Assembly: GCA_025964575.1 (NCBI GenBank)
Contig: JAOPYO010000021.1
Coordinates: forward strand, 1-64,000
DNA length: 64,000 nucleotides
Source: Actinomycetes bacterium
Lineage (GTDB): Bacteria; Actinomycetota; Actinomycetes; Streptosporangiales; Streptosporangiaceae
Reading direction: 5' to 3'
Numbering within the stretch: position 1 is the stretch's first letter; each line of letters starts with the position of its first letter. This document shows positions 1 to 8,547 of this stretch, piece after piece. Made by a program: the position numbers and the translations under genes. The notes beneath the pieces were generated by a model. That model worked only from the letters and a program-made list of their open reading frames with translations, had not been told where the DNA came from and did not search any database.

Positions 1-162
1 CTGACCGTCGTGGACGCCGGCGACGACCGGTTCTCCGTCAGCCTGATCCCGACCACGCTCGAGCTCACCACCCTGGGCCGCAAGGTCGTGGGGGACCCGG
101 TCAACCTTGAGGTCGACGTGATCGCCAAGTACGTCGAGCGAATGATCGGCGCCACGTCGTGA
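1..162 (+). CDS. ribE: Riboflavin synthase alpha subunit, C-terminal end (partial)
   Basis: The window opens inside this gene, so only the last 53 codons are present and the start lies outside. The residues read as the end of the second lumazine-binding barrel and finish with the NLEVDVIAKYVERM tail usual for the family. The enzyme dismutates two 6,7-dimethyl-8-ribityllumazine molecules to riboflavin in the cytoplasm. The genes that follow (ribM, ribBA, ribH) are in the order known for actinomycete riboflavin operons, which makes the call firm despite the short stretch. Confidence 0.9.
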   Translation: MTVVDAGDDRFSVSLIPTTLELTTLGRKVVGDPVNLEVDVIAKYVERMIGATS

Positions 163-274
163 GCACGAGCGAGCGCGCGGCGTCCAGCGCCAGAGTGATC
201 CGGGAGGGTTGTGAGCCGCCAAGGATTCACAACCCTCCCGGAGCACCGAACTCGCCGGCGAGCGGGGCGAGCAC
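160..274 (+). repeat. Intergenic stop-to-start repeat, copy A
   Basis: The gap between ribE and ribM begins at the ribE stop (TGAGCACGAGC) and ends at CGGCGAGCGGGGCGAGCAC directly before the ribM ATG. Both ends match the ends of the tandem copies at 35.2-35.4 kb read on the minus strand. The middle of this copy differs and holds a perfect 15-bp hairpin. The GAGCGGGGCGAG end is purine-rich and probably serves as the ribM ribosome-binding region. It belongs to a family with five copies in this window. Confidence 0.65.
200..241 (+). other. Perfect 15-bp hairpin in the ribE-ribM gap
   Basis: CCGGGAGGGTTGTGA (200-214) pairs perfectly with TCACAACCCTCCCGG (227-241) around a 12-base loop. No T-run follows, so it is not a classical intrinsic terminator. 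It could stabilise the upstream mRNA end, attenuate ribM, or be part of the mobile repeat it sits in. It does not have the conserved junctions of an FMN riboswitch. Confidence 0.7.
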
Positions 275-922
275 ATGAGCTGGACTCAGGCCGGCATCGA
301 GGTCTTCGGCGAGAAGCTGCTGTGGACCGACATCGTCGGCAACGCGTGCGCACTGTCCACGGTCTGGCTCGCGATCAAGAAGACGATCTGGACCTGGCCG
401 GTGCAGCTGGCCGGCTCCGTCCTGCTGTTCGTCGCGTCGGTCAGCGCACACTTCACCGGCAACGCCCTCAAGCAGGTCATGTTCGGGGTGCTGGCGGCGT
501 ACGGCTGGGTGAAGTGGTCGCGGGGCATGAGCGGCGGCCACGACCTGCCGGTCCGCCCGGCCACCGGACGGGAACGTGCCGCGCTCATCGCCGTCCTCGC
601 GGCGGGCACGGGCATCGTCGCCCTGGCGTTCGCGAATCTGCCGTTCCTGCACGCCGACTGGATGCCGCTGGCCAACGCGTACATCTTCGTGGGCAGCGCG
701 GTCGCGACCTTGGCGCAGAGCCGCGCGCTGGTGGACTTCTGGTGGATCTGGGTCGCCGTCGACCTGGTCGGAGTGCCGCTGGCCCTTCACTCCAAGCTGT
801 GGGTGACCGGCGGCGTGTACGTCTTCTTCTTCGTATTGGTGATGATCGGGTTCCGCGACTGGCTCCGGCAGTACCGGGCACAGAGCGCGCACAACCCACA
901 GTCTGAGGTGGTAGCCGCATGA
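275..922 (+). CDS. ribM: PnuC-family riboflavin transporter RibM
   Basis: A 215-residue multi-span membrane protein of the PnuC family, with the WTWP motif at residues 39-42 and about seven hydrophobic segments. PnuC relatives facilitate vitamin precursor uptake. Members inside actinomycete rib operons (RibM) carry riboflavin and analogues such as roseoflavin, and the position here between ribE and ribBA supports riboflavin over nicotinamide riboside. The ATG follows the end of repeat copy A. The stop overlaps the ribBA start (ATGA), indicating translational coupling. The substrate is inferred from context, not from visible binding residues. Confidence 0.88.
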   Translation: MSWTQAGIEVFGEKLLWTDIVGNACALSTVWLAIKKTIWTWPVQLAGSVLLFVASVSAHFTGNALKQVMFGVLAAYGWVKWSRGMSGGHDLPVRPATGRERAALIAVLAAGTGIVALAFANLPFLHADWMPLANAYIFVGSAVATLAQSRALVDFWWIWVAVDLVGVPLALHSKLWVTGGVYVFFFVLVMIGFRDWLRQYRAQSAHNPQSEVVAA

Positions 923-2145
923 GCAAGGTTGAGACCAACGGCGAGTTCGACAGCATCGAGGGAGCGATCGCCGACATCGCGGCCGGTCGGCCCGTCATCG
1001 TCGTCGACGACGAGAACCGCGAAAACGAGGGCGACCTCATCTTCGCCGCGGCCAAGGCGACACCGGAGCTGCTGGCCTTCACCGTCCGGCACACCAGCGG
1101 CGTCATCTGCGTCGCCATGCCGGGAGCGGACCTTGACCGGCTCCATATCCCCCTGATGACCTCGCAGAACTCCGAGCACATGCGGACGGCGTTCACGGTC
1201 ACCGTCGACGCCCGACACGGTGTCACCACCGGCATCTCGGCGGCCGACCGGGCGAGGACGATCCGCACCCTGGCCGATTCGGCGACGGAACCGTACGAGC
1301 TCGTACGCCCCGGCCACATCTTTCCGCTCCGCTATCACGAGGGCGGTGTGCTGCGCCGGCGTGGCCACACCGAGGCCGCGGTCGACCTCGCCCGGCTGGC
1401 CGGCCTGCCCGAGGCCGGCGCGCTGTGCGAGGTCGCCAACGACGACGGGACCATGGCGCGGCTGCCCGAGCTTCAGGTGTTCGCCAAGGAGCACGGGCTC
1501 AAGCTGGTCTCCATCGAGCAGCTCGCCGAATATCGCAAGCGCACCGAGACGCTGGTGGAGCGGGTCACCGAGACCCGGCTGCCCAACCGGTTCGGCATGT
1601 GGCGCGCGGTCGGCTACTCCAGTTCCATCGACGGTGGCGAGCACGTCGCCCTGGTCTATGGGGACCTTGGCGATGGGGAGGACGTCCTCATCCGGGCGCA
1701 CTCGGAGTGCCTCACCGGTGACGTGCTGCACTCCGAGCGCTGCGACTGCGGCACCCAGCTCGACGGGGCGATGGAGACGATCGCGGAGGAAGGACGTGGC
1801 GTGGTGCTCTACCTGCGCGGCCACGAGGGCCGGGGCATCGGCCTGCTGGCCAAGCTGCGGGCCTATGCGCTGCAGGACAACGGTTCCGACACCGTCGACG
1901 CCAACCTCGAGCTCGGTCTGCCGGCCGACGCCCGCGAGTACACCAATGCCGCCCAGATGCTGATCGATCTCGGCGTGCGCTCGATCCGCGTGCTCACCAA
2001 CAACCCCGCCAAGCTCAGCGGCCTGGAGGGTTTCGGCGTGGAGGTGCTGAGCCGGGTGGCACTGCCGGTGGTCGTCACCGAGCACAACCGGCGTTACCTG
2101 ACGGTCAAGCGGGACCGTCTCGGCCATGAGATCAAGGGCCTGTGA
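919..2145 (+). CDS. ribBA: Bifunctional DHBP synthase / GTP cyclohydrolase II
   Basis: Catalyses both entry steps of riboflavin synthesis: ribulose-5-phosphate to 3,4-dihydroxy-2-butanone-4-phosphate (N-terminal half) and GTP ring opening (C-terminal half). The first domain shows [10 protein letters not shown] near residue 30 and [14 protein letters not shown] near residues 99-112. The second has the zinc ligands C264, C275 and C277 (C-x10-C-x-C) and GHEGRGIGL at 301-309. The length of 408 residues is normal for RibBA. Its ATG overlaps the ribM stop. The stop codon lies inside a 14-bp tandem repeat. Confidence 0.97.
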   Translation: MSKVETNGEFDSIEGAIADIAAGRPVIVVDDENRENEGDLIFAAAKATPELLAFTVRHTSGVICVAMPGADLDRLHIPLMTSQNSEHMRTAFTVTVDARHGVTTGISAADRARTIRTLADSATEPYELVRPGHIFPLRYHEGGVLRRRGHTEAAVDLARLAGLPEAGALCEVANDDGTMARLPELQVFAKEHGLKLVSIEQLAEYRKRTETLVERVTETRLPNRFGMWRAVGYSSSIDGGEHVALVYGDLGDGEDVLIRAHSECLTGDVLHSERCDCGTQLDGAMETIAEEGRGVVLYLRGHEGRGIGLLAKLRAYALQDNGSDTVDANLELGLPADAREYTNAAQMLIDLGVRSIRVLTNNPAKLSGLEGFGVEVLSRVALPVVVTEHNRRYLTVKRDRLGHEIKGL

Positions 2146-2175
2146 GCGAGGGCCTGTGATCGAGGGCCTGTGAGC
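2134..2175 (+). repeat. 14-bp tandem repeat spanning the ribBA stop codon
   Basis: Three head-to-tail 14-bp units, consensus RAGGGCCTGTGAKC, at 2134-2147, 2148-2161 and 2162-2175. The first unit contains the ribBA stop codon, so the later units repeat the stop region in the untranslated gap. This looks like replication slippage. Repeat copy B follows in the same gap. Confidence 0.8.
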
Positions 2176-2240
2176 GAGGCGTCGGAAAGGGCCCGCGCGG
2201 TGCGAACCCGCCGCGCGGGTGGAGTGAAAGGGGAGTACGC

Positions 2241-2864
<624 letters not shown>

Positions 2865-2907
2865 GTCACCCCGGTCCCAGAGTCCCGAACGACGAAAGGC
2901 TTCCACT

Positions 2908-3783
2908 GTGCTGTCCCTTGTCTTGCCCAAAGGCTCTCTCGAGCGCGCCACCGTCGAGTTGTTCGACGCGGCCGACCTGACGGTCCGCCGCGGCTCGGAC
3001 CGCGACTACCGTGCCTCCATCGAAGACCCGCGGATCGACCGGGTCCGGGTGTTGCGCCCGCAGGAGATCCCGACCTACCTCGAGCAGGGTCTGTTCGACC
3101 TCGGCATCACCGGCCGCGACTGGATCACCGAGACCGACGCCGACGTCGTCAGCCTCGGCGAGCTGAAGTACTCCAAGGCGACCTCCAACCCGGTCAGGGT
3201 CATCATGGCCGTGCCGAACGACGCGCCCTGGCAGTCGGTCTCCGACATCCCAGAGGGGGTCCGGATCTCCACCGAGTTCCCGGCCATGACCGAGCGCTAC
3301 CTGGCCAAGCACGGTGTCAAGGCCATGGTCGTCCCGTCCTACGGCGCGACCGAGGCCAAGGTGCCGGCCATCGTCGAGGTCATCGTGGACCTGACCGAGA
3401 CCGGTTCCTCGCTCCGCAAGAACGGGCTGCGCATCCTCGACACGCTGCTCACCAGCTACACCGAGCTCGTCGCCAACCGTGAGGCGTACGAGAACCCGGA
3501 GAAGCGGTCGGCCATGGAGGACATCGCGCTGCTGCTGCAGGGCGCGATCCGGGCCCGCGGCAAGGTGCTGCTGAAGCTCAACGTCTCCAACGGGGCGCTG
3601 CCGGCGGTGCTGGACATCATGCCGTCGATGTCCTCGCCGACCATCACTCCGCTGGCCGGCGGAGAGATGCACGCGGTGGAGAGCGTCGTCGCCAAGCACG
3701 GGGTCAACACGTTGATCCCGGCGCTCAAGGCGGCCGGCGCCCGCGACATCCTCGAGATCCCGATCACCAAGATCGTTGACTGA
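2908..3783 (+). CDS. hisG: ATP phosphoribosyltransferase (long form HisG)
   Basis: First enzyme of histidine synthesis: ATP plus PRPP to phosphoribosyl-ATP. The protein opens with MLSLVLPKGSLERATVELF and has the FDLGITGRDW segment of the periplasmic-binding-like catalytic fold. Its 291 residues match the long form, which carries a C-terminal regulatory domain binding histidine. The start is GTG, with GAAAGG 8 bases upstream. In related actinomycetes hisE usually lies between ribH and hisG. The 43-base gap here has no room for it. Confidence 0.96.
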   Translation: MLSLVLPKGSLERATVELFDAADLTVRRGSDRDYRASIEDPRIDRVRVLRPQEIPTYLEQGLFDLGITGRDWITETDADVVSLGELKYSKATSNPVRVIMAVPNDAPWQSVSDIPEGVRISTEFPAMTERYLAKHGVKAMVVPSYGATEAKVPAIVEVIVDLTETGSSLRKNGLRILDTLLTSYTELVANREAYENPEKRSAMEDIALLLQGAIRARGKVLLKLNVSNGALPAVLDIMPSMSSPTITPLAGGEMHAVESVVAKHGVNTLIPALKAAGARDILEIPITKIVD

Positions 3784-4261
3784 CATTCCAGATCCAGGGC
3801 CACGAGCCACCGGCAGCACGGTGATGCTGCCGGTGGTGTGGCGTCCGCGCACCACGCGGGTGGTGGCTTACGCGCTGGCGAGCACGATCATGATCGGCAT
3901 GGTCGTGCTCGCCGTCGTGGTGCCCTCCACGTGGGGGGCCGTCGACCGGATCGGCCTGGTGGTGTTCGGACTGGTGATCGCCTGGATCATGCACGTGCTG
4001 GGCCGCTGCCGGGTCGTGGCCGACGTGCCGGGCCTCACCATCGTCAACCCCCTCTATACGAGGCGGTACGAATGGGCCGAGGTGGTCCGGGTCAACATGG
4101 TGACCGGCGACCCGTGGCCCACGCTCGACCTGTCCAGCGGCGACTCGATCAGCGCCATGGGCATCAACGGAGCCGAGCATCAGCTCGCCGCCCGTCAGAT
4201 GACCGAGCTGCGCGGCCTTCTTCGCGCCTATGGCGAAGCTCCCGACCCGCAGTCGTCGTAG
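3776..4261 (+). CDS. PH-domain-containing membrane protein
   Basis: A 161-residue protein with two hydrophobic segments (about residues 29-49 and 58-76) followed by a bacterial PH-like domain (RCRVVADVPGLTIVNPL through LRGLLRAYG). Proteins of this type directly follow hisG in many actinomycetes; their function is unknown. The TTG start at 3776 overlaps the end of hisG. An ATG at 3824 is an alternative with no better ribosome-binding site. The stop is only two bases from the convergent beta-lactamase-like gene, leaving no room for a terminator. Confidence 0.75.
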   Translation: MTDIPDPGPRATGSTVMLPVVWRPRTTRVVAYALASTIMIGMVVLAVVVPSTWGAVDRIGLVVFGLVIAWIMHVLGRCRVVADVPGLTIVNPLYTRRYEWAEVVRVNMVTGDPWPTLDLSSGDSISAMGINGAEHQLAARQMTELRGLLRAYGEAPDPQSS

Positions 4262-4263
4262 GG

Positions 4264-5238
4264 TCAGGCCCGCCCGAGTTCCTTCCCGAAGGCCTTGGTG
4301 ACGAGCTGGGTGACGTGCTCGACTTTCGTCACACCGGAGTCCATCGTCGTGTTGTGGTCCGACAGGACCGCGATCAGGTAGTCGTGTCCGTCGCCATGGA
4401 TCCGCCCGATGCTGTTGACCACCCAGGTGCCGCCGTCCGTGGCACGTGGCAGCCAGCCGTTCTTGAGTGCCACCGAGTCACCGTCATCGGCGCCCGCACT
4501 GACCCCCCAGTCCTGCGTGGAGATGACGTCGCCCATCAACCCGAGGGCGTAGGCCCTGCTGCGGGCGCTGAGCGGGCTCTTCTTCGAAGTGAGGGCGGAC
4601 AGCAGCCGGAGCTGGTCGGCGGTGCTGGTCATGGTCACGCCCCAGTAGCCACCGGAACCCGCGATCGTGCTGCGCAGGCCGAGCTTCCGGTTGGCGGCGG
4701 TCAGACCACCGGTCCCGCCGATCTCCGCCCAGAGGGCGTTGGCGGCTTTGTTGTCGCTGTACTCGATCATCCGGGTGGCGGTGCTCTTCTCGGACGTCGT
4801 GAGTGTCCGCCCGGCCCGCTGCGCCTTGAGCAGCAGGGCGGCGAGGATGTCGACCTTGACGATGCTGGCCGTCGGGAACTTCAGTTTCGTCCCGTAGCCG
4901 AAGGTGACGCCCGTGGACAGATCCCGGGCGGTGATCGCCAGCCGCCCGGTGCGGCCGTCGAGATAGTCGGACAGCGTGCCGGTGAGCCGGCTGCGGGCGG
5001 TCTTGGACAGCCCTGTCGAGCGGCGCTTCTTGGCGGTGGCCCGCGGAGAGGGCGTCGCGCTCACAGTCACCTCCGTGGTCGGTCCAGCGGAAGGGACGGT
5101 GAGCGACGCGGACCCGGAAGCCCCCGACCGGGCCGCCATCACCCCCGCCATCACCACCACGCCGGCCAGCGAGGTGATCAGGCACCAGAGCACCGCGCGC
5201 CGTCCGCGTCGTGGCCGGCCGCCTGGTCCCACCGCCAT
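4264..5238 (-). CDS. Exported class A beta-lactamase-like serine hydrolase
   Basis: A 324-residue protein with an N-terminal membrane segment or signal (about residues 16-36), a Ser/Thr/Lys-rich linker, and a penicillin-interacting fold. The three active-site motifs are present: S125-I-V-K128, SDN at 161-163 and K259-N-G in place of KTG. This fits the Beta-lactamase2 family. Members are either true penicillinases or cell-wall-related hydrolases of unknown substrate, and KNG instead of KTG/KSG leaves that open. It would act outside the membrane. Confidence 0.8.
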   Translation of the reverse strand: MAVGPGGRPRRGRRAVLWCLITSLAGVVVMAGVMAARSGASGSASLTVPSAGPTTEVTVSATPSPRATAKKRRSTGLSKTARSRLTGTLSDYLDGRTGRLAITARDLSTGVTFGYGTKLKFPTASIVKVDILAALLLKAQRAGRTLTTSEKSTATRMIEYSDNKAANALWAEIGGTGGLTAANRKLGLRSTIAGSGGYWGVTMTSTADQLRLLSALTSKKSPLSARSRAYALGLMGDVISTQDWGVSAGADDGDSVALKNGWLPRATDGGTWVVNSIGRIHGDGHDYLIAVLSDHNTTMDSGVTKVEHVTQLVTKAFGKELGRA

Positions 5239-5543
5239 CCGCAGCCTCCCATTGTTCCGTCAGGACGTTGGGGTAGGACGCTAGGGAGCCCGCATTAAGG
5301 ACGTCTGGGCGAAATCTGAGAAAACGATGATCGAGGGGGTGTGGGCAGCCGTGACATCGCACGGTGTGATGGCGCTGAGCAGGTGGGCTTCGCCACACTC
5401 GATACGCGAGTTCTAACTCATAGTTAGAACGCTTTCACAAGGGCTTTTTTATAACATCGCCACCCAGGAACCTCAATAGCCTCGTAGTATTTCCCCCGAA
5501 ATCGGGTCAACTTCTCAACCTGTGCCAGCTGAGAGGCGAGGCG
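5239..5543. other. Divergent promoter region with inverted repeat
   Basis: Gap of 305 bases between the beta-lactamase-like gene (minus) and the redox module (plus). The part nearest the redox genes is AT-rich for this genome and carries a perfect inverted repeat at 5410-5430, then GGGCTTTTTTATAAC. No open frame in it looks like a gene. Confidence 0.6.
5410..5430. promoter_or_regulatory. 8-bp inverted repeat, likely operator
   Basis: GTTCTAAC (5410-5417) and GTTAGAAC (5423-5430) are perfect inverted arms around TCATA. The site is about 115 bases upstream of the redox module start and in the most AT-rich stretch of the gap. The size and symmetry suit a dimeric regulator; no regulator gene is adjacent. 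Confidence 0.5.
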
Positions 5544-6215
5544 ATGTCACAGCGGCACCATGACGACAAGATCTCGATGCTCCCTCTGGTGAATCGGATC
5601 TCCAGTGTCGGCACCGCGACGGCCGTGCTCGTCGCACTGTCGCTCTGCGCCATCGTTGAGCAGACGATCCTGCCGTTGCGGACGAAGCCCGTCCGGTTCG
5701 CGGCAGGGACTCCTTTCCCGGAGACCCCGCACGAGGTGTCCTCCGCCGGGGCCTCGCCCCGGTCCTCTCGAGCCTCCCCTCTGGAGTCGGAGGTTCAGAC
5801 GATGGTGCTCGCGCAACACGGGCCGACGGCCCGCCTTGCGTACGGAGTGCCGAATCTCGCGCGGCCCATCGTCCGGCTGAGCAGGATCGACCGTAAGCGG
5901 GGCTGGGCTTTCGGAACCTCCGCGATTCCGCCGCCCGCGGGGGTGATGGCCAGGCCGGACGTCTCGGTGTTCGTCGCCCGTGCGGCGGGGGCCAGATGGG
6001 TGATCGGGCTCGCCGGCACCAAGGACTTCCTGCGGTTGCTGGGGCAGGCCCCCGGTTCGCTGATCTCCAAGGACGAGCGGATTTCGCTGACCGGCTACGG
6101 CAGCGCCGCCGCGACGAAGGCGAAGCCCGGGGGTGGCGACACCGGGCCGTCCCCGGGTGGTGCACCGCCTCCCACGCCCACCCGATCTTTGGACGTCGAT
6201 GAAACAGCATGGTGA
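5544..6215 (+). CDS. Membrane-anchored exported protein of unknown function (redox module)
   Basis: Not recognised. This 223-residue protein has one N-terminal transmembrane segment (about residues 20-42), then a soluble part expected outside the membrane with a Ser/Pro-rich linker and a compact central region (about 85-195). It has a single cysteine, in the membrane segment, and no CxxCH heme motif. It overlaps the ferric-reductase-like gene and is probably co-transcribed with it and the NuoF-like gene. As the only extracytoplasmic part of the module it may deliver electrons to, or bind, an external acceptor. That role is inferred. Confidence 0.7.
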   Translation: MSQRHHDDKISMLPLVNRISSVGTATAVLVALSLCAIVEQTILPLRTKPVRFAAGTPFPETPHEVSSAGASPRSSRASPLESEVQTMVLAQHGPTARLAYGVPNLARPIVRLSRIDRKRGWAFGTSAIPPPAGVMARPDVSVFVARAAGARWVIGLAGTKDFLRLLGQAPGSLISKDERISLTGYGSAAATKAKPGGGDTGPSPGGAPPPTPTRSLDVDETAW

Positions 6216-7014
6216 ACTGGCCGCCGAGATCAGCGGCCTCGCGCCCCGCCGGCGGAGGCTTGTGTCGGGCCCTCTCGTCTGTGTGCTTCTCGCCGGAGTT
6301 CTAGGGGGAGGCAGCACCCAGCGCGGCGCCGTGGTGGTCGCGCAGATCCGTGCCTCACTGGAGTTCTACGCCGGTGTGCTCGTACTCCTGGCGCTGACCG
6401 CCACCGTGGTGGCCGGTCTGGTGGCCGCAGGACGCGTGGCGCCGGTCCGGCTGCGTATCCTCGCCCAGTCCGCTCACCGCGCGGCGGCGGTCATGGCCGT
6501 GAGCTTTCTGGTGGCGCACGTGCTGCTGAAGCTCATGGAGCGGCACGCCGCCGTGATCGACGTGGTCGTGCCGTTCTCCGGGGGGCGGGGCGGCCGTGAC
6601 CTCTATTTGGGCCTCGGCACCATCGCGAGCGATCTCATGATCCTGGTGCTCGTCACCGGGGTGGCCAGGGGCCGGTACATCGGCGGCGCCCACCCGTGGA
6701 TGTGGCGGATGCTGCACTCCATCGCCTATATCTCGTGGCCCATCGCGATCGTGCACGGACTGATGGCCGGCCGTACGCCCAAGCCCTGGGTGACCTGGAG
6801 CTATGTGGTCTGCTTCGCCTTGGTCGTGTTCGCGGCGATGGCCCGGCTCGTGGCGACGGTGTTCCGGCGCAAGGGTGCGGTGCGACGCGGCGGTGCCCGC
6901 GAACGACGGCCGGTGGCCCCGATCGACCAGCCGACCGTGCACGCCATCCCCGATGAGGAGTTCTGGTCGGCGCTGAAGGCGGAGACGACCCAGTGGATCG
7001 GGGGCCGGCGATGA
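6199..7014 (+). CDS. Ferric reductase/NOX-like bis-heme membrane protein
   Basis: A 271-residue integral membrane protein with about six hydrophobic segments. Two histidine pairs, H93/H107 and H173/H186, are spaced 14 and 13 residues apart, the spacing known for the two b-heme ligand pairs of NADPH oxidases and ferric reductases. Unlike those proteins it has no cytosolic FAD/NAD(P)H domain; the tail is only about 60 residues. The next gene, overlapping by four bases, encodes a NuoF-like NADH flavoprotein that could supply that function. The start chosen is the ATG at 6199, which overlaps the end of the upstream gene. Likely role: transmembrane electron transfer. Confidence 0.78.
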   Translation: MKQHGELAAEISGLAPRRRRLVSGPLVCVLLAGVLGGGSTQRGAVVVAQIRASLEFYAGVLVLLALTATVVAGLVAAGRVAPVRLRILAQSAHRAAAVMAVSFLVAHVLLKLMERHAAVIDVVVPFSGGRGGRDLYLGLGTIASDLMILVLVTGVARGRYIGGAHPWMWRMLHSIAYISWPIAIVHGLMAGRTPKPWVTWSYVVCFALVVFAAMARLVATVFRRKGAVRRGGARERRPVAPIDQPTVHAIPDEEFWSALKAETTQWIGGRR

Positions 7015-8513
7015 GCGGCATCCCCGACGTCCTGCACATCGGTCCCGCACGGCTCTTCCAAGGGCTCGACCGCCTGCAGCGGCTCGACCTCGATGGGCAC
7101 CGCAAATTCCATCGCGTTCTGCCTGATTTCTCATTCCGTGAGCTGGTGGCGCTGGCCGAAAGTGTCGATCTGCGTGGCCGTGGCGGTGCCGCCTTTCCCT
7201 TCGCTCGCAAACTGCAGGCGGTCGACTCCGCGGTCCGCCGTCGCGACTCGCCTGCCGTGGTGCTCGTCAACGCCACCGAAGGTGAGCCGGCGAGCGCCAA
7301 GGACAAGGTCCTCCTCGCCCGCGCACCCCACCTCGTCCTCAATGGCGCCATGCTCGCGGTCCGCGCGCTCAACGCGAGCGAACTCGTCATCGGGGTGACC
7401 GACGGAGGCCCGCCCGAGCGGTCGATCCGAGCTGCCGTCAAGGAGGTGGGGCGGGCCGGCTTCGTGCGGGTGGTCCATCTTCCGGAACGGTTCATCACTG
7501 GTGAGGGCGGTGCGCTCGTCCGCGGCGTCAACGGACTGGAGCCCATCCCGCCCGGCCGCAAGGTCCGCGCCGCGGAGAGCGGCGTCAACGGCCTGCCGAC
7601 GCTGCTCTCCAACGCCGAGACGTTCGCCCAGCTGGCGATGCTGGCAGAGCTGGGTACCAAGGGCTACCGGGACATCGGGACCCAGGAGGAGCCGGGCACC
7701 GTCCTGCTCACGGTCTCGGGCGCCGCCGGGAAGCGGACGGTGGTGGAGGCGCCGTCCGGTGTTCCGCTCCTCGATGTGCTCCGCCGGTGCGGGGTCGGAG
7801 TCGGCCAGGGTGTGATGATCGGCGGCTACCACGGTGCGTGGCTCACCCCCGTCGGCGCGGCCAACGCCAGGGTCTCGAGGGCGGCAATGGCCGAGGCCGG
7901 TGCGACGCTGGGCGCGGGCATCGTCGTCCCTCTCGACGAGGGGACCTGCCCGCTGGGCGAGGTCGCCCGAGTGGCGGACTACCTCGGTGCCGAGTCGGCG
8001 GGACAGTGCGGACCGTGCCGTCTGGGGCTGCCGGCGATCGCCCGGTCGTTCTCCGCGCTGGCCGCGGGCAAGTCCGGTGGCGAGGCGCTCTCGGCTATAC
8101 AGCAGGGCAGCTCGGTCGTGCGGGGCCGTGGTGCCTGCCATCACCCGGACGGTACGACCAGATTCCTCCTGTCCGCGGTCGACGTGTTCAGCGATGATGT
8201 CGCCACTCATCTCGCCAGGGGCAGCTGCGGGCGGCCCGTGCGGAAACTGCTCCCCGTGCCCGGTGAGCAGGACGAGGACTCGGGTCTGCAGCTGACGGTG
8301 GACTGGTCGCGCTGCGCGGGTCATGGGCTCTGCGGGCACCTGGTTCCCGAGCTCATCAAGCTCGACCCCTACGGCTACCCGATGCTCACCGATGCGCAGG
8401 TGCCCACCCGGTCGCTGTGGGACGCCCGGCAGGCCGCCGAGATGTGCCCGGCGCTGGCACTCGGCCTCCGCCGTTCGCCGACCGCAGGCCGCTCCGCACT
8501 CGGCTCCGCGTAA
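7011..8513 (+). CDS. NuoF-like NADH dehydrogenase flavoprotein fused to ferredoxin
   Basis: A 500-residue soluble protein. The NuoF-like part has GRGGAAFPF near residue 56 (FMN site), NATEGEPASAKDK near 87 (nucleotide site), an SLBB-like domain (about 230-285) and a Fe-S region with C333, C336 and C376. The first of the four usual cysteines is A330 (ESAGQCGPCR). The C-terminus is a ferredoxin of the three-cysteine type (C435, C441, C479-P), typical of 3Fe-4S partners. It probably passes electrons from NADH to the overlapping bis-heme membrane protein (ATGA overlap). The physiological acceptor is unknown. Confidence 0.85.
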   Translation: MSGIPDVLHIGPARLFQGLDRLQRLDLDGHRKFHRVLPDFSFRELVALAESVDLRGRGGAAFPFARKLQAVDSAVRRRDSPAVVLVNATEGEPASAKDKVLLARAPHLVLNGAMLAVRALNASELVIGVTDGGPPERSIRAAVKEVGRAGFVRVVHLPERFITGEGGALVRGVNGLEPIPPGRKVRAAESGVNGLPTLLSNAETFAQLAMLAELGTKGYRDIGTQEEPGTVLLTVSGAAGKRTVVEAPSGVPLLDVLRRCGVGVGQGVMIGGYHGAWLTPVGAANARVSRAAMAEAGATLGAGIVVPLDEGTCPLGEVARVADYLGAESAGQCGPCRLGLPAIARSFSALAAGKSGGEALSAIQQGSSVVRGRGACHHPDGTTRFLLSAVDVFSDDVATHLARGSCGRPVRKLLPVPGEQDEDSGLQLTVDWSRCAGHGLCGHLVPELIKLDPYGYPMLTDAQVPTRSLWDARQAAEMCPALALGLRRSPTAGRSALGSA

Positions 8514-8547
8514 GAGGCCGGATCGCCCGGCGTTCCGCGGGCCTGCG

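Noticed and set aside
1-274. FMN riboswitch in the rib operon
   Set aside because: The window begins inside ribE, so the operon leader is absent, and the hairpin at 200-241 lacks the multi-stem junction of the FMN element.
787-2127. A 446-codon minus-strand frame over ribBA
   Set aside because: Shadow of a gene with complete catalytic motifs on the plus strand; no ribosome-binding site or domain.
3838-5298. A 486-codon plus-strand frame over the PH and beta-lactamase-like genes
   Set aside because: Crosses two convergent genes with recognisable products; sequence is low-complexity and without domains.
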